The notes beneath the pieces were generated by a model that was not told where the DNA came from, ran no database searches, and was given only the letters and a program-made list of their open reading frames with translations. Below, piece after piece: positions 34,863-42,052 of a DNA stretch of 63,588 nt. Numbering within the stretch: the stretch's first letter is position 1; each line of letters begins with the position of its first letter. The stretch covers positions 1-63,588 of the forward strand of contig JANYJV010000082.1 of the NCBI GenBank assembly GCA_025361725.1, written 5' to 3'. The position numbers and the translations under genes are program-made. The DNA is from Acidimicrobiia bacterium (GTDB lineage Bacteria; Actinomycetota; Acidimicrobiia; IMCC26256; JAENVU01).

Positions 34863-35359
34863 TACACACAGTCCGTGCACAGACCGATGAGATCGATGAC
34901 ATGGCGCTCGATCCGGAATCCGGTACGCCGTACGACCCGTCGGGAAGCGTCCCGTACGGCTTCTTCGAGCTTCACCGAGGCCTCGAAATCTTCGACGGCA
35001 CCGCAGCGTGAACAGACGATGTGATGATGGTGGTGCTCAGTGAGGTCTTCGGCGAGTTCGTAGTGGGCGAAGTCACCAGCAGTGACCACGCGATGGACGA
35101 CACCGAGTTCCTCGAGCTTGATCAGATTCCGATAGATCGAGCTGACCGCGAGTTCCGGGTCGGCGTCGCCGATTTCCGGGATCGTGAGTGGCTTGACGGC
35201 CTCGGCGAGCACTGCGATGAGGCATTCCCGGTGGCGAGTCAACCGTTGGTCGGAGGGCGCGAGGCGAGCAAGCACTCGTTCGCGTAGATCCGCGTCGATA
35301 CGCGGTGCATCGTCGTTTCGACGGGCAGGATCGGATCGACGACGCTGCGTAGTCGTCAC
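34862..35359 (-). CDS. zur: Fur-family metal-responsive regulator, probably Zur
   Basis: 165 residues, GTG start with GGGAG upstream. Winged-helix DNA-binding domain about 30-95 (LTRHRECLIAVLAEAVKPLTIPEIG, quoted in part), then a His-rich metal segment at 109-113 with Cys116 and Cys119, and a C-terminal Cys161 and Cys164 pair (CTDC), giving the structural zinc site. Divergent from a metal ABC importer with an inverted repeat in its promoter, which argues for a zinc (or manganese) sensor that represses uptake. Confidence 0.88.
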   Translation of the reverse strand: MTTTQRRRSDPARRNDDAPRIDADLRERVLARLAPSDQRLTRHRECLIAVLAEAVKPLTIPEIGDADPELAVSSIYRNLIKLEELGVVHRVVTAGDFAHYELAEDLTEHHHHHIVCSRCGAVEDFEASVKLEEAVRDASRRVVRRTGFRIERHVIDLIGLCTDCV

Positions 35360-35457
35360 GGGTGCTCCCGCGAGCTGAGATGAATCTGGATCAACTGCCG
35401 AGTCGCCTCAAGATGGTCGAATGTAATGGCGCGAGCGTAGCCGCTTGCCGGCGCTCA

Positions 35458-35480
35458 ATGAGAATGACTATCATCCTCAT
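35458..35480 (+). promoter_or_regulatory. Putative Zur box overlapping the znuA promoter
   Basis: 23-bp near-perfect palindrome: ATGAGAATGA (35458-35467), spacer CTA, TCATCCTCAT (35471-35480), one mismatch between arms. A -10 TATCAT (35469-35474) lies inside it and TTGCCG (35445-35450) is a -35 at 18-base spacing. Repressor binding would cover the promoter. The start codon follows two bases later, so the mRNA is probably leaderless. Confidence 0.75.
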
Positions 35481-35482
35481 CG

Positions 35483-36424
35483 ATGGCGTCTCGGAGGGTT
35501 CGAAATGTGGCTCGAAACTGTGGTCGGGCGCTGCTACTGGCGGTGCTGGCTGCCCTCGTGCTGACGGCGTGCGGCTCGTCAACTGGTACCTCCAGTACGG
35601 AACAGAAGGGCGACTGCCCAACTGCGGCGGTACCGGTGGTGGTGAGTGTGGACCAGTGGGCCGACATCGTGAATCGGCTCGCCGGCGACTGTGGTGCCGT
35701 CACCACGATCTTCAAGAGCGCCTCCGCGGATCCGCATGATTACGAACCGACACCGGCGGACCTCGTCAAGTTCACGGGAGCGAAGCTGGTCGTAGTGAAC
35801 GGGCTGGACTACGACTCATGGGCGGCCAAGGCGGTGGCGACCCTGGACCGGAAGCCAACGGTGGTGGACGCGGGCAGGGTCGCAGCGCTCCGCGGCGGTG
35901 ACAACCCGCACATCTGGTACGCGCCGGACGACGTGTACAAGGTTGCCGACACCGTGACTGCGAAACTGAAGCTGCTGCTTCCCAAGGTCGCGACGTACTT
36001 CGAGCGACGTCACACCGCGTGGCGCGCGTCGATGCGTCCCTACGATGCCGAAATTGCGAAGTTCAAACGAGTGGCTTCGGGGTCGACCTTTGCTGCGACC
36101 GAAGGGATTTTCTTTTACATGGCGAAAGCGCTCGGGTTGACCGACACGACGCCCCGAGGTTATGTCACTGCCACCGCCAACGGGTCCGACCCTTCGCCGA
36201 GTGATCTGAATGCGTTGCAACACGCGCTCGAGAACGGAGAGGTCAATGTGCTGATCTACAACACCCAGACTCAGGGTGCGATCCCCTCGCAGGTGCGGAG
36301 CACGGCCACGGCTGCGTCGGTTCCGATCGTGAAGGTGACCGAGAGCGTCCCATCGGGTTTCTCTACGTTCGAGGCGTGGCAGGTCAGCCAGCTCAGAGCG
36401 CTGGCGCGGGCGCTCGCACGGTGA
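35483..36424 (+). CDS. znuA: Metal ABC transporter substrate-binding lipoprotein
   Basis: Extracytoplasmic receptor of a zinc/manganese importer. 313 residues: signal with lipobox LTAC and lipidated Cys30, then the cluster A-I fold. Metal-ligand positions: His in SADPHDYEPT, His in DNPHIWYAP, and a Glu in SGSTFAATEGIFF where zinc proteins usually have His and manganese proteins Glu. No His-rich loop. Start sits at the edge of the putative Zur box. The stop overlaps the ATPase gene. Confidence 0.92.
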   Translation: MASRRVRNVARNCGRALLLAVLAALVLTACGSSTGTSSTEQKGDCPTAAVPVVVSVDQWADIVNRLAGDCGAVTTIFKSASADPHDYEPTPADLVKFTGAKLVVVNGLDYDSWAAKAVATLDRKPTVVDAGRVAALRGGDNPHIWYAPDDVYKVADTVTAKLKLLLPKVATYFERRHTAWRASMRPYDAEIAKFKRVASGSTFAATEGIFFYMAKALGLTDTTPRGYVTATANGSDPSPSDLNALQHALENGEVNVLIYNTQTQGAIPSQVRSTATAASVPIVKVTESVPSGFSTFEAWQVSQLRALARALAR

Positions 36425-37179
36425 CGTCGTCGTTGACGCTCGAAGGCGTGAGCGCCGCACGTGGCGGCGATCGGATTTGGACCGACGGCTCGTTCTCGAT
36501 TGGCCTGGGCGCCATCGTCGGGGTGATCGGTCCGAACGGTTCGGGGAAGACCACGTTGCTTCAGATGATGCTCGGACTGCTGCCGGTGGCATCCGGAACG
36601 CTGACCGTGCTCGGCGAACCGCCACGCCGTGGCAACCCACGAATCGGCTACGTCCCCCAGAACTACACGGCGGAAATCGGAGAATCGATCCGGTGTCGCG
36701 ATCTCGTCACGCTCGGGCGGACCGGGGCCCGCTGGGGCCTCGGCGGACGATCAGGAGCGGACCGCGCGAGCGTCGACGCCGCGCTCGACGCGGTCTCGGC
36801 CCAAGGCTTCGCGGACCGGCGCCTGTCGCAGATTTCGGGGGGCCAGCAGCAACGAGTCGCGATTGCGCAGGCGTTGGTCGGCGATCCCGACCTGTTGCTC
36901 CTTGACGAGCCGCTCGCAAACCTCGACGTTCGTCACCAACACGAGATCGTCGAGTTGCTCCGGGATGTGCACGCGCAACGCGAGGTCACCATCTTCGTCG
37001 TTGTCCACGACCTCAATCCGTTGCTCTCGATTCTCGACGGCGCGATTTACCTCCTCGACGGTCATGCGCACTACGGCGCGATCGGTGACGTCGTCGACAG
37101 TGAACTGCTCACTCACCTCTATGACACCCCGATCAAGGTCGTACGCACGGCTCAAGGGGACCTCTTCACCCGGAGCTGA
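36421..37179 (+). CDS. znuC: Metal ABC transporter ATP-binding protein
   Basis: 252 residues; GTG overlapping the znuA stop (GTGA). Walker A GPNGSGKTTLL near 36-46, Q-loop in YVPQNY, signature SGGQQQR (slightly diverged from LSGGQ; the preceding residues are QI), Walker B LLLLDEPLANLD and the H-loop VVHD. Energises import by the permease downstream. Confidence 0.95.
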   Translation: MTSSLTLEGVSAARGGDRIWTDGSFSIGLGAIVGVIGPNGSGKTTLLQMMLGLLPVASGTLTVLGEPPRRGNPRIGYVPQNYTAEIGESIRCRDLVTLGRTGARWGLGGRSGADRASVDAALDAVSAQGFADRRLSQISGGQQQRVAIAQALVGDPDLLLLDEPLANLDVRHQHEIVELLRDVHAQREVTIFVVVHDLNPLLSILDGAIYLLDGHAHYGAIGDVVDSELLTHLYDTPIKVVRTAQGDLFTRS

Positions 37180-37183
37180 TTCC

Positions 37184-38056
37184 ATGCTGCACGTGCTTGC
37201 CGAGATCGGCTACCAATCGAACTGGATGGACGTACTGCGCGCCGGATTCATGCGCAACGCCTTCATCGGCGGTACGCTCGTCGCGGTCGCGTCGGGACTC
37301 ATCGGTTACTTCGTCATCATCCGCCGCGACGCGTTCGCGGCGCACGCACTCGCGCACATCGGCTTTCCCGGTGCGACATTCGCAGTGCTCGCCGGCATAC
37401 CAGTCACGCTGGGCCTTGCCGTCTTTTGCGTGAGCGGCGGTCTCGCGATCGGCGCACTCGGGAAACGGGTTTCGAACCGTGAGGTTTCCACGGGAACGAT
37501 CCTCGCCGTCGCCACCGGACTCGGCGTGCTCTTCGCCTCCCTCGCATCGGCGAACACCAGCACCATCACGAGCGTGCTGTTCGGAAATCTCCTCGCCATC
37601 TCCTGGGGTCAGCTCGAGGTATTCGCGACCTTCACGGGCGGTCTGGCCATTGTCCTGCTCGTCATCGCCCGCCCGCTCCTGTTCGCTTCCGTCGATCCCG
37701 ACGTCGCCGCGGCCAAAGGGGTTGCGGTACGCGGTCTCGGCATCGCCTTCATGCTTCTGCTCGCGCTCGCCGTCACCATGGCGGTGCAAGTCGTCGGAAC
37801 GTTGCTGCTCTTCGCGCTCGTGGTCACTCCCGCCGCTACGGCCCTCGCCATCACGGCTCGGCCCGTTTTCGTCGTTGGGCTCGGAACCGGGATCGGCCTC
37901 ATGGCAGTGTGGATCGGACTCATTCTCGCGGTGATGTTCAACCTTCCTCCGAGCTTTTGCATCGTCACTCTCGTCTTCTGCGCTTGGGTCGGTGCCCTCG
38001 TGATGACTCGAACTCGCCGCACGCAGCAGTCGCGGCCCTTGAGCAGTCACGGCTGA
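37184..38056 (+). CDS. znuB: Metal ABC transporter permease
   Basis: 290 residues from the ATG at 37184. About seven to nine transmembrane helices of the ABC-3 (ZnuB/MntB) type, with typical RDAFAAHALAHIGFPGA and a coupling-helix-like SVDPDVAAAKGV segment. Completes the znuACB operon, expressed from the promoter under the putative Zur box. A gap of 4 bases to znuC. Confidence 0.94.
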   Translation: MLHVLAEIGYQSNWMDVLRAGFMRNAFIGGTLVAVASGLIGYFVIIRRDAFAAHALAHIGFPGATFAVLAGIPVTLGLAVFCVSGGLAIGALGKRVSNREVSTGTILAVATGLGVLFASLASANTSTITSVLFGNLLAISWGQLEVFATFTGGLAIVLLVIARPLLFASVDPDVAAAKGVAVRGLGIAFMLLLALAVTMAVQVVGTLLLFALVVTPAATALAITARPVFVVGLGTGIGLMAVWIGLILAVMFNLPPSFCIVTLVFCAWVGALVMTRTRRTQQSRPLSSHG

Positions 38057-38122
38057 GCGACGCGTCCCGCAGCTCGAACCTGGCAGGGGAGATCGGTACG
38101 CTCTTTCCTCCGAGGGAGGGCA

Positions 38123-39064
38123 GTGAAAAGTGGAGTGGGAATGATCCGGCGCTTCCGGTTCGGCGTTCAACTCGGGGACGAACCAATCGATGCGCTGATC
38201 GCACGGGTTCAGACTGCCGAGGCTGCGGGGTTCGACGTCGTGCACACGTCGGATCACATCGGCGGGCAGTGGGCGCCGCTGACCACGTTGGTAGCGGTCG
38301 GTGCCGCCACGACCCGGGTCCGACTCTGTCCCCTCGTGATCAACAACGACTTTTGGCATCCGGTGCTGCTCGCACGGGAGGTCGTCGCGCTGGACCATCT
38401 CACCGACGGTCGGGTCGAACTCGGCCTCGGCGCCGGTCACTCATTCACGGAGTACGAGGCGATGGGCTTGGCCTTCGACCCGCCGAAGGTGCGCAAGGCG
38501 CGGCTCGCAGAGTCGGTCGAGATCCTGCACCGCCTCTTCGACGGCGAGTCGGTCACGTATAGCGGCGAGCACTATCAACTCCGTGACGTGCAGGTCGCAC
38601 GGGCGCTCCAAACCCACCTGCCGATTTTCGTCGGCGTCAACGGTCCGGCCGCACTCGCCCACGCGGCGAAGCACGCGGACACGATTGGGTTGACGATGCT
38701 CGGCCGGACCCTCGAGGACGGTCAACGCCACGAGGTGCGATGGGAAGCCGATCGGCTCGACCGCGCCGTCGCGTACATCACCACGGAAGCAGACACTTCA
38801 GGTCGGACGGATTCGCCGGAGCTCCACGCGCTGGTGCAGTCCGTGGTCATCACCGACGACCGGGAAGCCGCGGCGGCGAAGATGGTGGACGGCGGATGGG
38901 TGCCGTCGACGGAGATCGCCCTGAACACACCGTTCCTCGCGATCGGTACCCACGCCGAGATCGCCGACCACCTCCGTATGTGTCGCGACCGGTGGGGGAT
39001 CTCCTACTTCTCGGTGCGTGACGTCGAGTCCTTCGCCCCGGTCATCGCGCTGGTCAGGAGCTGA
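38123..39064 (+). CDS. F420-dependent LLM-class oxidoreductase
   Basis: Luciferase-like monooxygenase fold, TIM barrel, 313 residues (GTG 38123) or 307 (ATG 38141, with GGAG before it). Family segments: FGVQLGDEPIDALIARVQTAE, VVHTSDHIGGQWAPLTTL, LCPLVINNDFWHP, GRVELGLGAGH. The N-terminal fold and the IFVGVNGPAALAHAAKHADTIGL region fit the MSMEG_2516-type F420 subfamily. It uses cofactor F420 in actinobacteria; substrate unknown. Confidence 0.88.
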   Translation: MKSGVGMIRRFRFGVQLGDEPIDALIARVQTAEAAGFDVVHTSDHIGGQWAPLTTLVAVGAATTRVRLCPLVINNDFWHPVLLAREVVALDHLTDGRVELGLGAGHSFTEYEAMGLAFDPPKVRKARLAESVEILHRLFDGESVTYSGEHYQLRDVQVARALQTHLPIFVGVNGPAALAHAAKHADTIGLTMLGRTLEDGQRHEVRWEADRLDRAVAYITTEADTSGRTDSPELHALVQSVVITDDREAAAAKMVDGGWVPSTEIALNTPFLAIGTHAEIADHLRMCRDRWGISYFSVRDVESFAPVIALVRS

Positions 39065-39113
39065 GCGCAGTGAGCCCGTCGGTCGAGCGCCGCGATTGCG
39101 TTCCCACGCGCGA

Positions 39114-39147
39114 AATGCGCTGTTTTCGGCGCGCATTGCGCGCGCAA
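39114..39147. terminator. Hairpin region between convergent LLM and cysH genes
   Basis: AATGCGC (39114-39120) and GCGCATT (39131-39137) pair across a 10-base loop, overlapping a perfect 12-bp palindrome TTGCGCGCGCAA (39136-39147). The gap holds no gene, so a bidirectional stop is likely. Confidence 0.5.
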
Positions 39148-39170
39148 AGCGGGGGCTTGAACTGGGGAGG

Positions 39171-39875
39171 TCAGAGGTGGAGGCCGCACTCGGTCTTATC
39201 GAGACCGGCCCAGCGGCCGGCGCGGGCGTCTTCATCCACGCCGACGGGACGCGTGCAGGGCCAGCAGCCGATCGAGTCGTAGCCTCGGCTCGAAAGTGGG
39301 TGCTCCGGAAGATCGTGGTCCTTCACGTAGCCGGCGACGTCCGCGTCGGACCAGCCGGCGATCGGGTTGATCTTCACCAGGCCGCGGCTCGCGTCGAAGC
39401 TCACCAGCGGCGTGTTCGCGCGGGCGGGTGACTCGGCGCGGCGCAGCCCGCTTATCCACGCGGCCTTGCCGGCGAGGGCACGCTTCATCGGCTTGACCTT
39501 GCGGGCGCGGCAGCACGCGTCGGGATCGTTGTGCCAGAGGTCGTCCGGCTCACGCTCGGGTCGGATCACGTTGAGGTTGAGGTCGTACCGGGCCTTCACC
39601 TGCTCGACGTACCAGAGCGTCTCGGCGAAGTGGTACTGCGTATCGAGGAACGCGACCTCCACCTCGGGGACGGTCTTGTAGACGATGTCGATCATCACGC
39701 AGTCCTGGAACGACGCCGCGAGCACGAGGTCCGTGCCGTAGCGGTCATAGGCCCAGGCCACCAACGCCGACGCGGGTCGGTGTTCGAAGCGGCGATCGAT
39801 CTCCGCGAGTTCGTCGAGGTCGGGGATCGCCGGTGCGGCACCGATCGAGACCGGCGTCGCGGTCGTCGGGCTCAC
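39171..39875 (-). CDS. cysH: Adenylylsulfate (APS) reductase, CysH
   Basis: Reduces APS to sulfite in assimilatory sulfate reduction. 234 residues; GTG overlaps the sir stop (GTGA). Has the ligands of the [4Fe-4S] cluster that distinguish APS from PAPS reductases: Cys121-Cys122 (CCRARKVKP) and Cys204/Cys207 (CWPC), plus the catalytic C-terminal Cys230 (ECGLH). N-terminal PP-loop domain. Works with sir immediately upstream. Confidence 0.95.
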   Translation of the reverse strand: MSPTTATPVSIGAAPAIPDLDELAEIDRRFEHRPASALVAWAYDRYGTDLVLAASFQDCVMIDIVYKTVPEVEVAFLDTQYHFAETLWYVEQVKARYDLNLNVIRPEREPDDLWHNDPDACCRARKVKPMKRALAGKAAWISGLRRAESPARANTPLVSFDASRGLVKINPIAGWSDADVAGYVKDHDLPEHPLSSRGYDSIGCWPCTRPVGVDEDARAGRWAGLDKTECGLHL

Positions 39876-41653
39876 GTTGCGCACTCGCTCTCGCCGACCG
39901 CCGAAACGTACGGGCCAGTCTCGTCGAAGTCGACGTAGAAGTCGGGGTTTTCCTCGGGGGTGGGGAAGACGTCGAGGTCCTTCAGCGTGGTGCCGACCGT
40001 CGCCGCGCCCCCGGAGCGGTCGAGCCAATCTCGGAACGACTCGCCGGCGCTGCGTTCACCGGCGAACCGGCCGACGACCCGCACGACTGCCTCCGACGCC
40101 GTCTTCGCCGGGAGCTTGGTGGCCTTCTCGCCGAACTGGACCTCCATCTGACCGACCCGTCCGCCGAGCAACATTTGATAGCCCGGCGCGGCACGCCCGT
40201 GGGCGCGTCGTTCGAAGCCCATGAAGCCGATGTCCGAGATGTGGTGCTGGCCGCACGAGTTCGTGCAGCCCGAGATGTTGACGCGCACGCCGCCGACTTC
40301 GGCCAACCCGGCCTCGTCGAGCGCACGATCGATGTCGTTGGCGAGACCGCGGGACTGGGTGACCGCGAGGTTGCAGGTGTCCGCACCGGGGCACGACACG
40401 ACATCACGGGCCAACTCGGCGCCGGCGCGGTGCATGTCTGCCGCGACGAGCCGCTCGTGCAACGGTGCGAGTTGGTCCTCAGTCAGGCCGCGCAGGACGA
40501 AGTTCTGTCGGTTGGTGATGCGAATCTCCACGCCGAAGTCACGCTGAATGTCAGCGAGCTGGTGGAACTGCGCACTCGTGATGTCGCCGAGCTTGCAGTG
40601 CGCGTAGGCACTCACGGTTCCGTTGGCGCGACCCCGAACCACGTTCGCCAGTTCCCACTTGCGGTACGGGTCCAAGCCGGAGAACTCGATCGGGACGCCG
40701 CCGTCGGCGACGATCTCGGTGCCTATGCCCGCGGGTGCGTCGCCTGAGAGCAGCACGGCCTCGGGCAGGCCGCCGGGATAGGTGGCCGATGCTCGGAGGA
40801 ACTTGCGCTCCTTGACGATCCGCTCGCGCAGCTCGTCGATGCCCATCGTGTCGACGAGCCACTTCATGCGGGCGCGCAGCTTGTTGTCACGGTTGCCGAA
40901 GTGGTCGAAGGTCCGCAGCGTCGCCTCGATCGTGGCGAGCAGGTCTTCACGGCTGGTGAACTCTTCGAGCGCCTGCGCCGGGTGGGGGTTCGCGCCCAAG
41001 CCGCCGGCGAGGAAGACGCGGAAGCCGGCTTCGAGGGTTCCGTCCCCTCTCGGTCGCGAGACCGCGACGACGCCGACGTCGTTGAACATCGCCTGGCCGC
41101 AATCGGTGGCGCACCCGCTGAAGTTGATCTTGAACTTGCGGGGCAGCCGCTGGGACAATGGGTTGCGGAGGAACCACTGATACGCGGCCTCCGCCCACGG
41201 GGAGATGTCGAGCACCTCGTACGGGCACGCGCCGGCGAGGTGACAGCCCGCGACGTTGCGGACGGTGTCCCCGCATGCTTCGCGGCTCGTGAGGCCGACC
41301 GAGGCAAGCAACCGGATGACCTCGGGCGTGTCCCGCAACTGCACGAAGTGGAACTGCACGTTCTGGCGAGTCGTGAGGTGACCCCAGGCCCGCGAGTACA
41401 GGTCCGAAATCGAGGCCAACATCTCGAGCTGCTCGGGCTCGACCCGGCCGTAGGGGATCTTCACCCGCACCATCTGGTTGGTGCCGCCCTGGCGTTGCCC
41501 GTAGATGCCCTGGTTCAGGCGGCTGACTCGGAACACGTCCTCGTCGAGCGTGCCAGCGAGGTACTCGTCGATCGCGGTGCTGAAGCGTGCGATCTCCGCA
41601 TCGATCTCGGGATCGAGGGGGCGGGCTCGCAGCTCGTCGAGGTTGATGGCCAT
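39872..41653 (-). CDS. sir: Ferredoxin-type sulfite reductase
   Basis: Siroheme and [4Fe-4S] enzyme reducing sulfite to sulfide with six electrons. 593 residues; ATG 41653 with AAGGAC six bases upstream. Two duplicated ferredoxin-like and siroheme-binding halves; the cluster ligands lie in SCPGADTCNLAVTQ and ISGCTNSCGQHH (CxxxxxC and CxxxC). The family also includes nitrite reductases; the cysH partner argues for sulfite. Downstream of a ~185-base leader with a small reading frame and hairpins. Confidence 0.93.
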   Translation of the reverse strand: MAINLDELRARPLDPEIDAEIARFSTAIDEYLAGTLDEDVFRVSRLNQGIYGQRQGGTNQMVRVKIPYGRVEPEQLEMLASISDLYSRAWGHLTTRQNVQFHFVQLRDTPEVIRLLASVGLTSREACGDTVRNVAGCHLAGACPYEVLDISPWAEAAYQWFLRNPLSQRLPRKFKINFSGCATDCGQAMFNDVGVVAVSRPRGDGTLEAGFRVFLAGGLGANPHPAQALEEFTSREDLLATIEATLRTFDHFGNRDNKLRARMKWLVDTMGIDELRERIVKERKFLRASATYPGGLPEAVLLSGDAPAGIGTEIVADGGVPIEFSGLDPYRKWELANVVRGRANGTVSAYAHCKLGDITSAQFHQLADIQRDFGVEIRITNRQNFVLRGLTEDQLAPLHERLVAADMHRAGAELARDVVSCPGADTCNLAVTQSRGLANDIDRALDEAGLAEVGGVRVNISGCTNSCGQHHISDIGFMGFERRAHGRAAPGYQMLLGGRVGQMEVQFGEKATKLPAKTASEAVVRVVGRFAGERSAGESFRDWLDRSGGAATVGTTLKDLDVFPTPEENPDFYVDFDETGPYVSAVGESECAT

Positions 41654-41674
41654 AGGTGTCCTTCGGGGAGGGGC

Positions 41675-41697
41675 ACCGGCAGCACAGAGACGCCGGT
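41675..41697 (-). other. Leader hairpin 3 of the sir-cysH operon
   Basis: ACCGGC and GCCGGT arms with an 11-base loop, ending shortly before the ribosome binding site of sir. It could influence access to that site. Confidence 0.45.
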
Positions 41698-41724
41698 CCC
41701 GGGTCGGGGGAGAAGCGGCGATGA

Positions 41725-41748
41725 GGTCGCGTCAGATCAGACGCGACC
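41725..41748 (-). promoter_or_regulatory. Leader hairpin 2 with the small-frame stop in its loop
   Basis: Perfect 9-bp stem (GGTCGCGTC/GACGCGACC) with a 6-base loop. On the minus strand the loop contains TGA, the stop of the upstream small reading frame. No T-run follows, so it is not a simple intrinsic terminator. Confidence 0.7.
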
Positions 41749-41835
41749 GTCGCCCGCGCGCATACACAGCTCGTCGCACACCTCATGCGGTGTGCGACCT
41801 TGAGCAATGCTGGCGGCGCCGCGGGCTCGGATCAC
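41737..41835 (-). CDS. Putative Cys-containing leader peptide of sir
   Basis: 32-codon frame (GTG at 41835; an ATG at 41844 in phase gives 35). Product is small, Arg/Ala-rich, with Cys-Asp-Glu-Leu-Cys followed by Met near the end. The GTG lies seven bases after a TACGAT box, the leaderless geometry. The Cys codons fall in or just after the 3' arm of hairpin 1, so a ribosome stalling on cysteine would alter folding. Function is inferred from position upstream of sulfur-assimilation genes. Confidence 0.5.
   Translation of the reverse strand: MIRARGAASIAQGRTPHEVCDELCMRAGDGRV
41773..41798 (-). promoter_or_regulatory. Leader hairpin 1 inside the small frame
   Basis: Perfect 10-bp stem GTCGCACACC/GGTGTGCGAC with a 6-base loop, read within the leader frame. 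Its GTCGC/GCGAC ends could also pair with those of hairpin 2, allowing alternative folding. Confidence 0.7.
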
Positions 41836-41842
41836 GGATTCC

Positions 41843-41848
41843 ATCGTA
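41843..41848 (-). promoter_or_regulatory. Putative sir-cysH -10 box
   Basis: TACGAT on the minus strand, seven bases before the GTG of the leader frame and about 190 bases before sir. No convincing -35 element. Confidence 0.5.
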
Positions 41849-41879
41849 CCGGTCGAGCATCCGAAATACCAGTGGATTG

Positions 41880-41897
41880 GTCGGAATATTTTCCGAC
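41880..41897. promoter_or_regulatory. Operator-like palindrome in the sir upstream region
   Basis: GTCGGAA-TATT-TTCCGAC, a perfect 7-bp inverted repeat with a 4-base AT centre, about 40 bases upstream of the sir -10 box in an otherwise GC-rich region. It also lies between sir and the divergent beta-helix gene, so its regulator could control either. Together with the leader it accounts for the 399-base non-coding stretch 41654-42052. Confidence 0.55.
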
Positions 41898-42052
41898 TGT
41901 GACGCTCGGCTTTCAAAACCGGCCTATTTCAGGGGGGTTGCGCTCCTCCGAACGGCGCCGACGGCCGCACGTCGAGCGGGGCCGAACGCGCACGGTGGCG
42001 CGGTGAACCGCCGCTCCGTAGCATCCCGCCGTTGGTCGGGATGGGGGACGTC

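Noticed and set aside
39872-41653. Nitrite reductase
   Set aside because: The family covers both, but the overlapping APS reductase gene makes sulfite the likely substrate.
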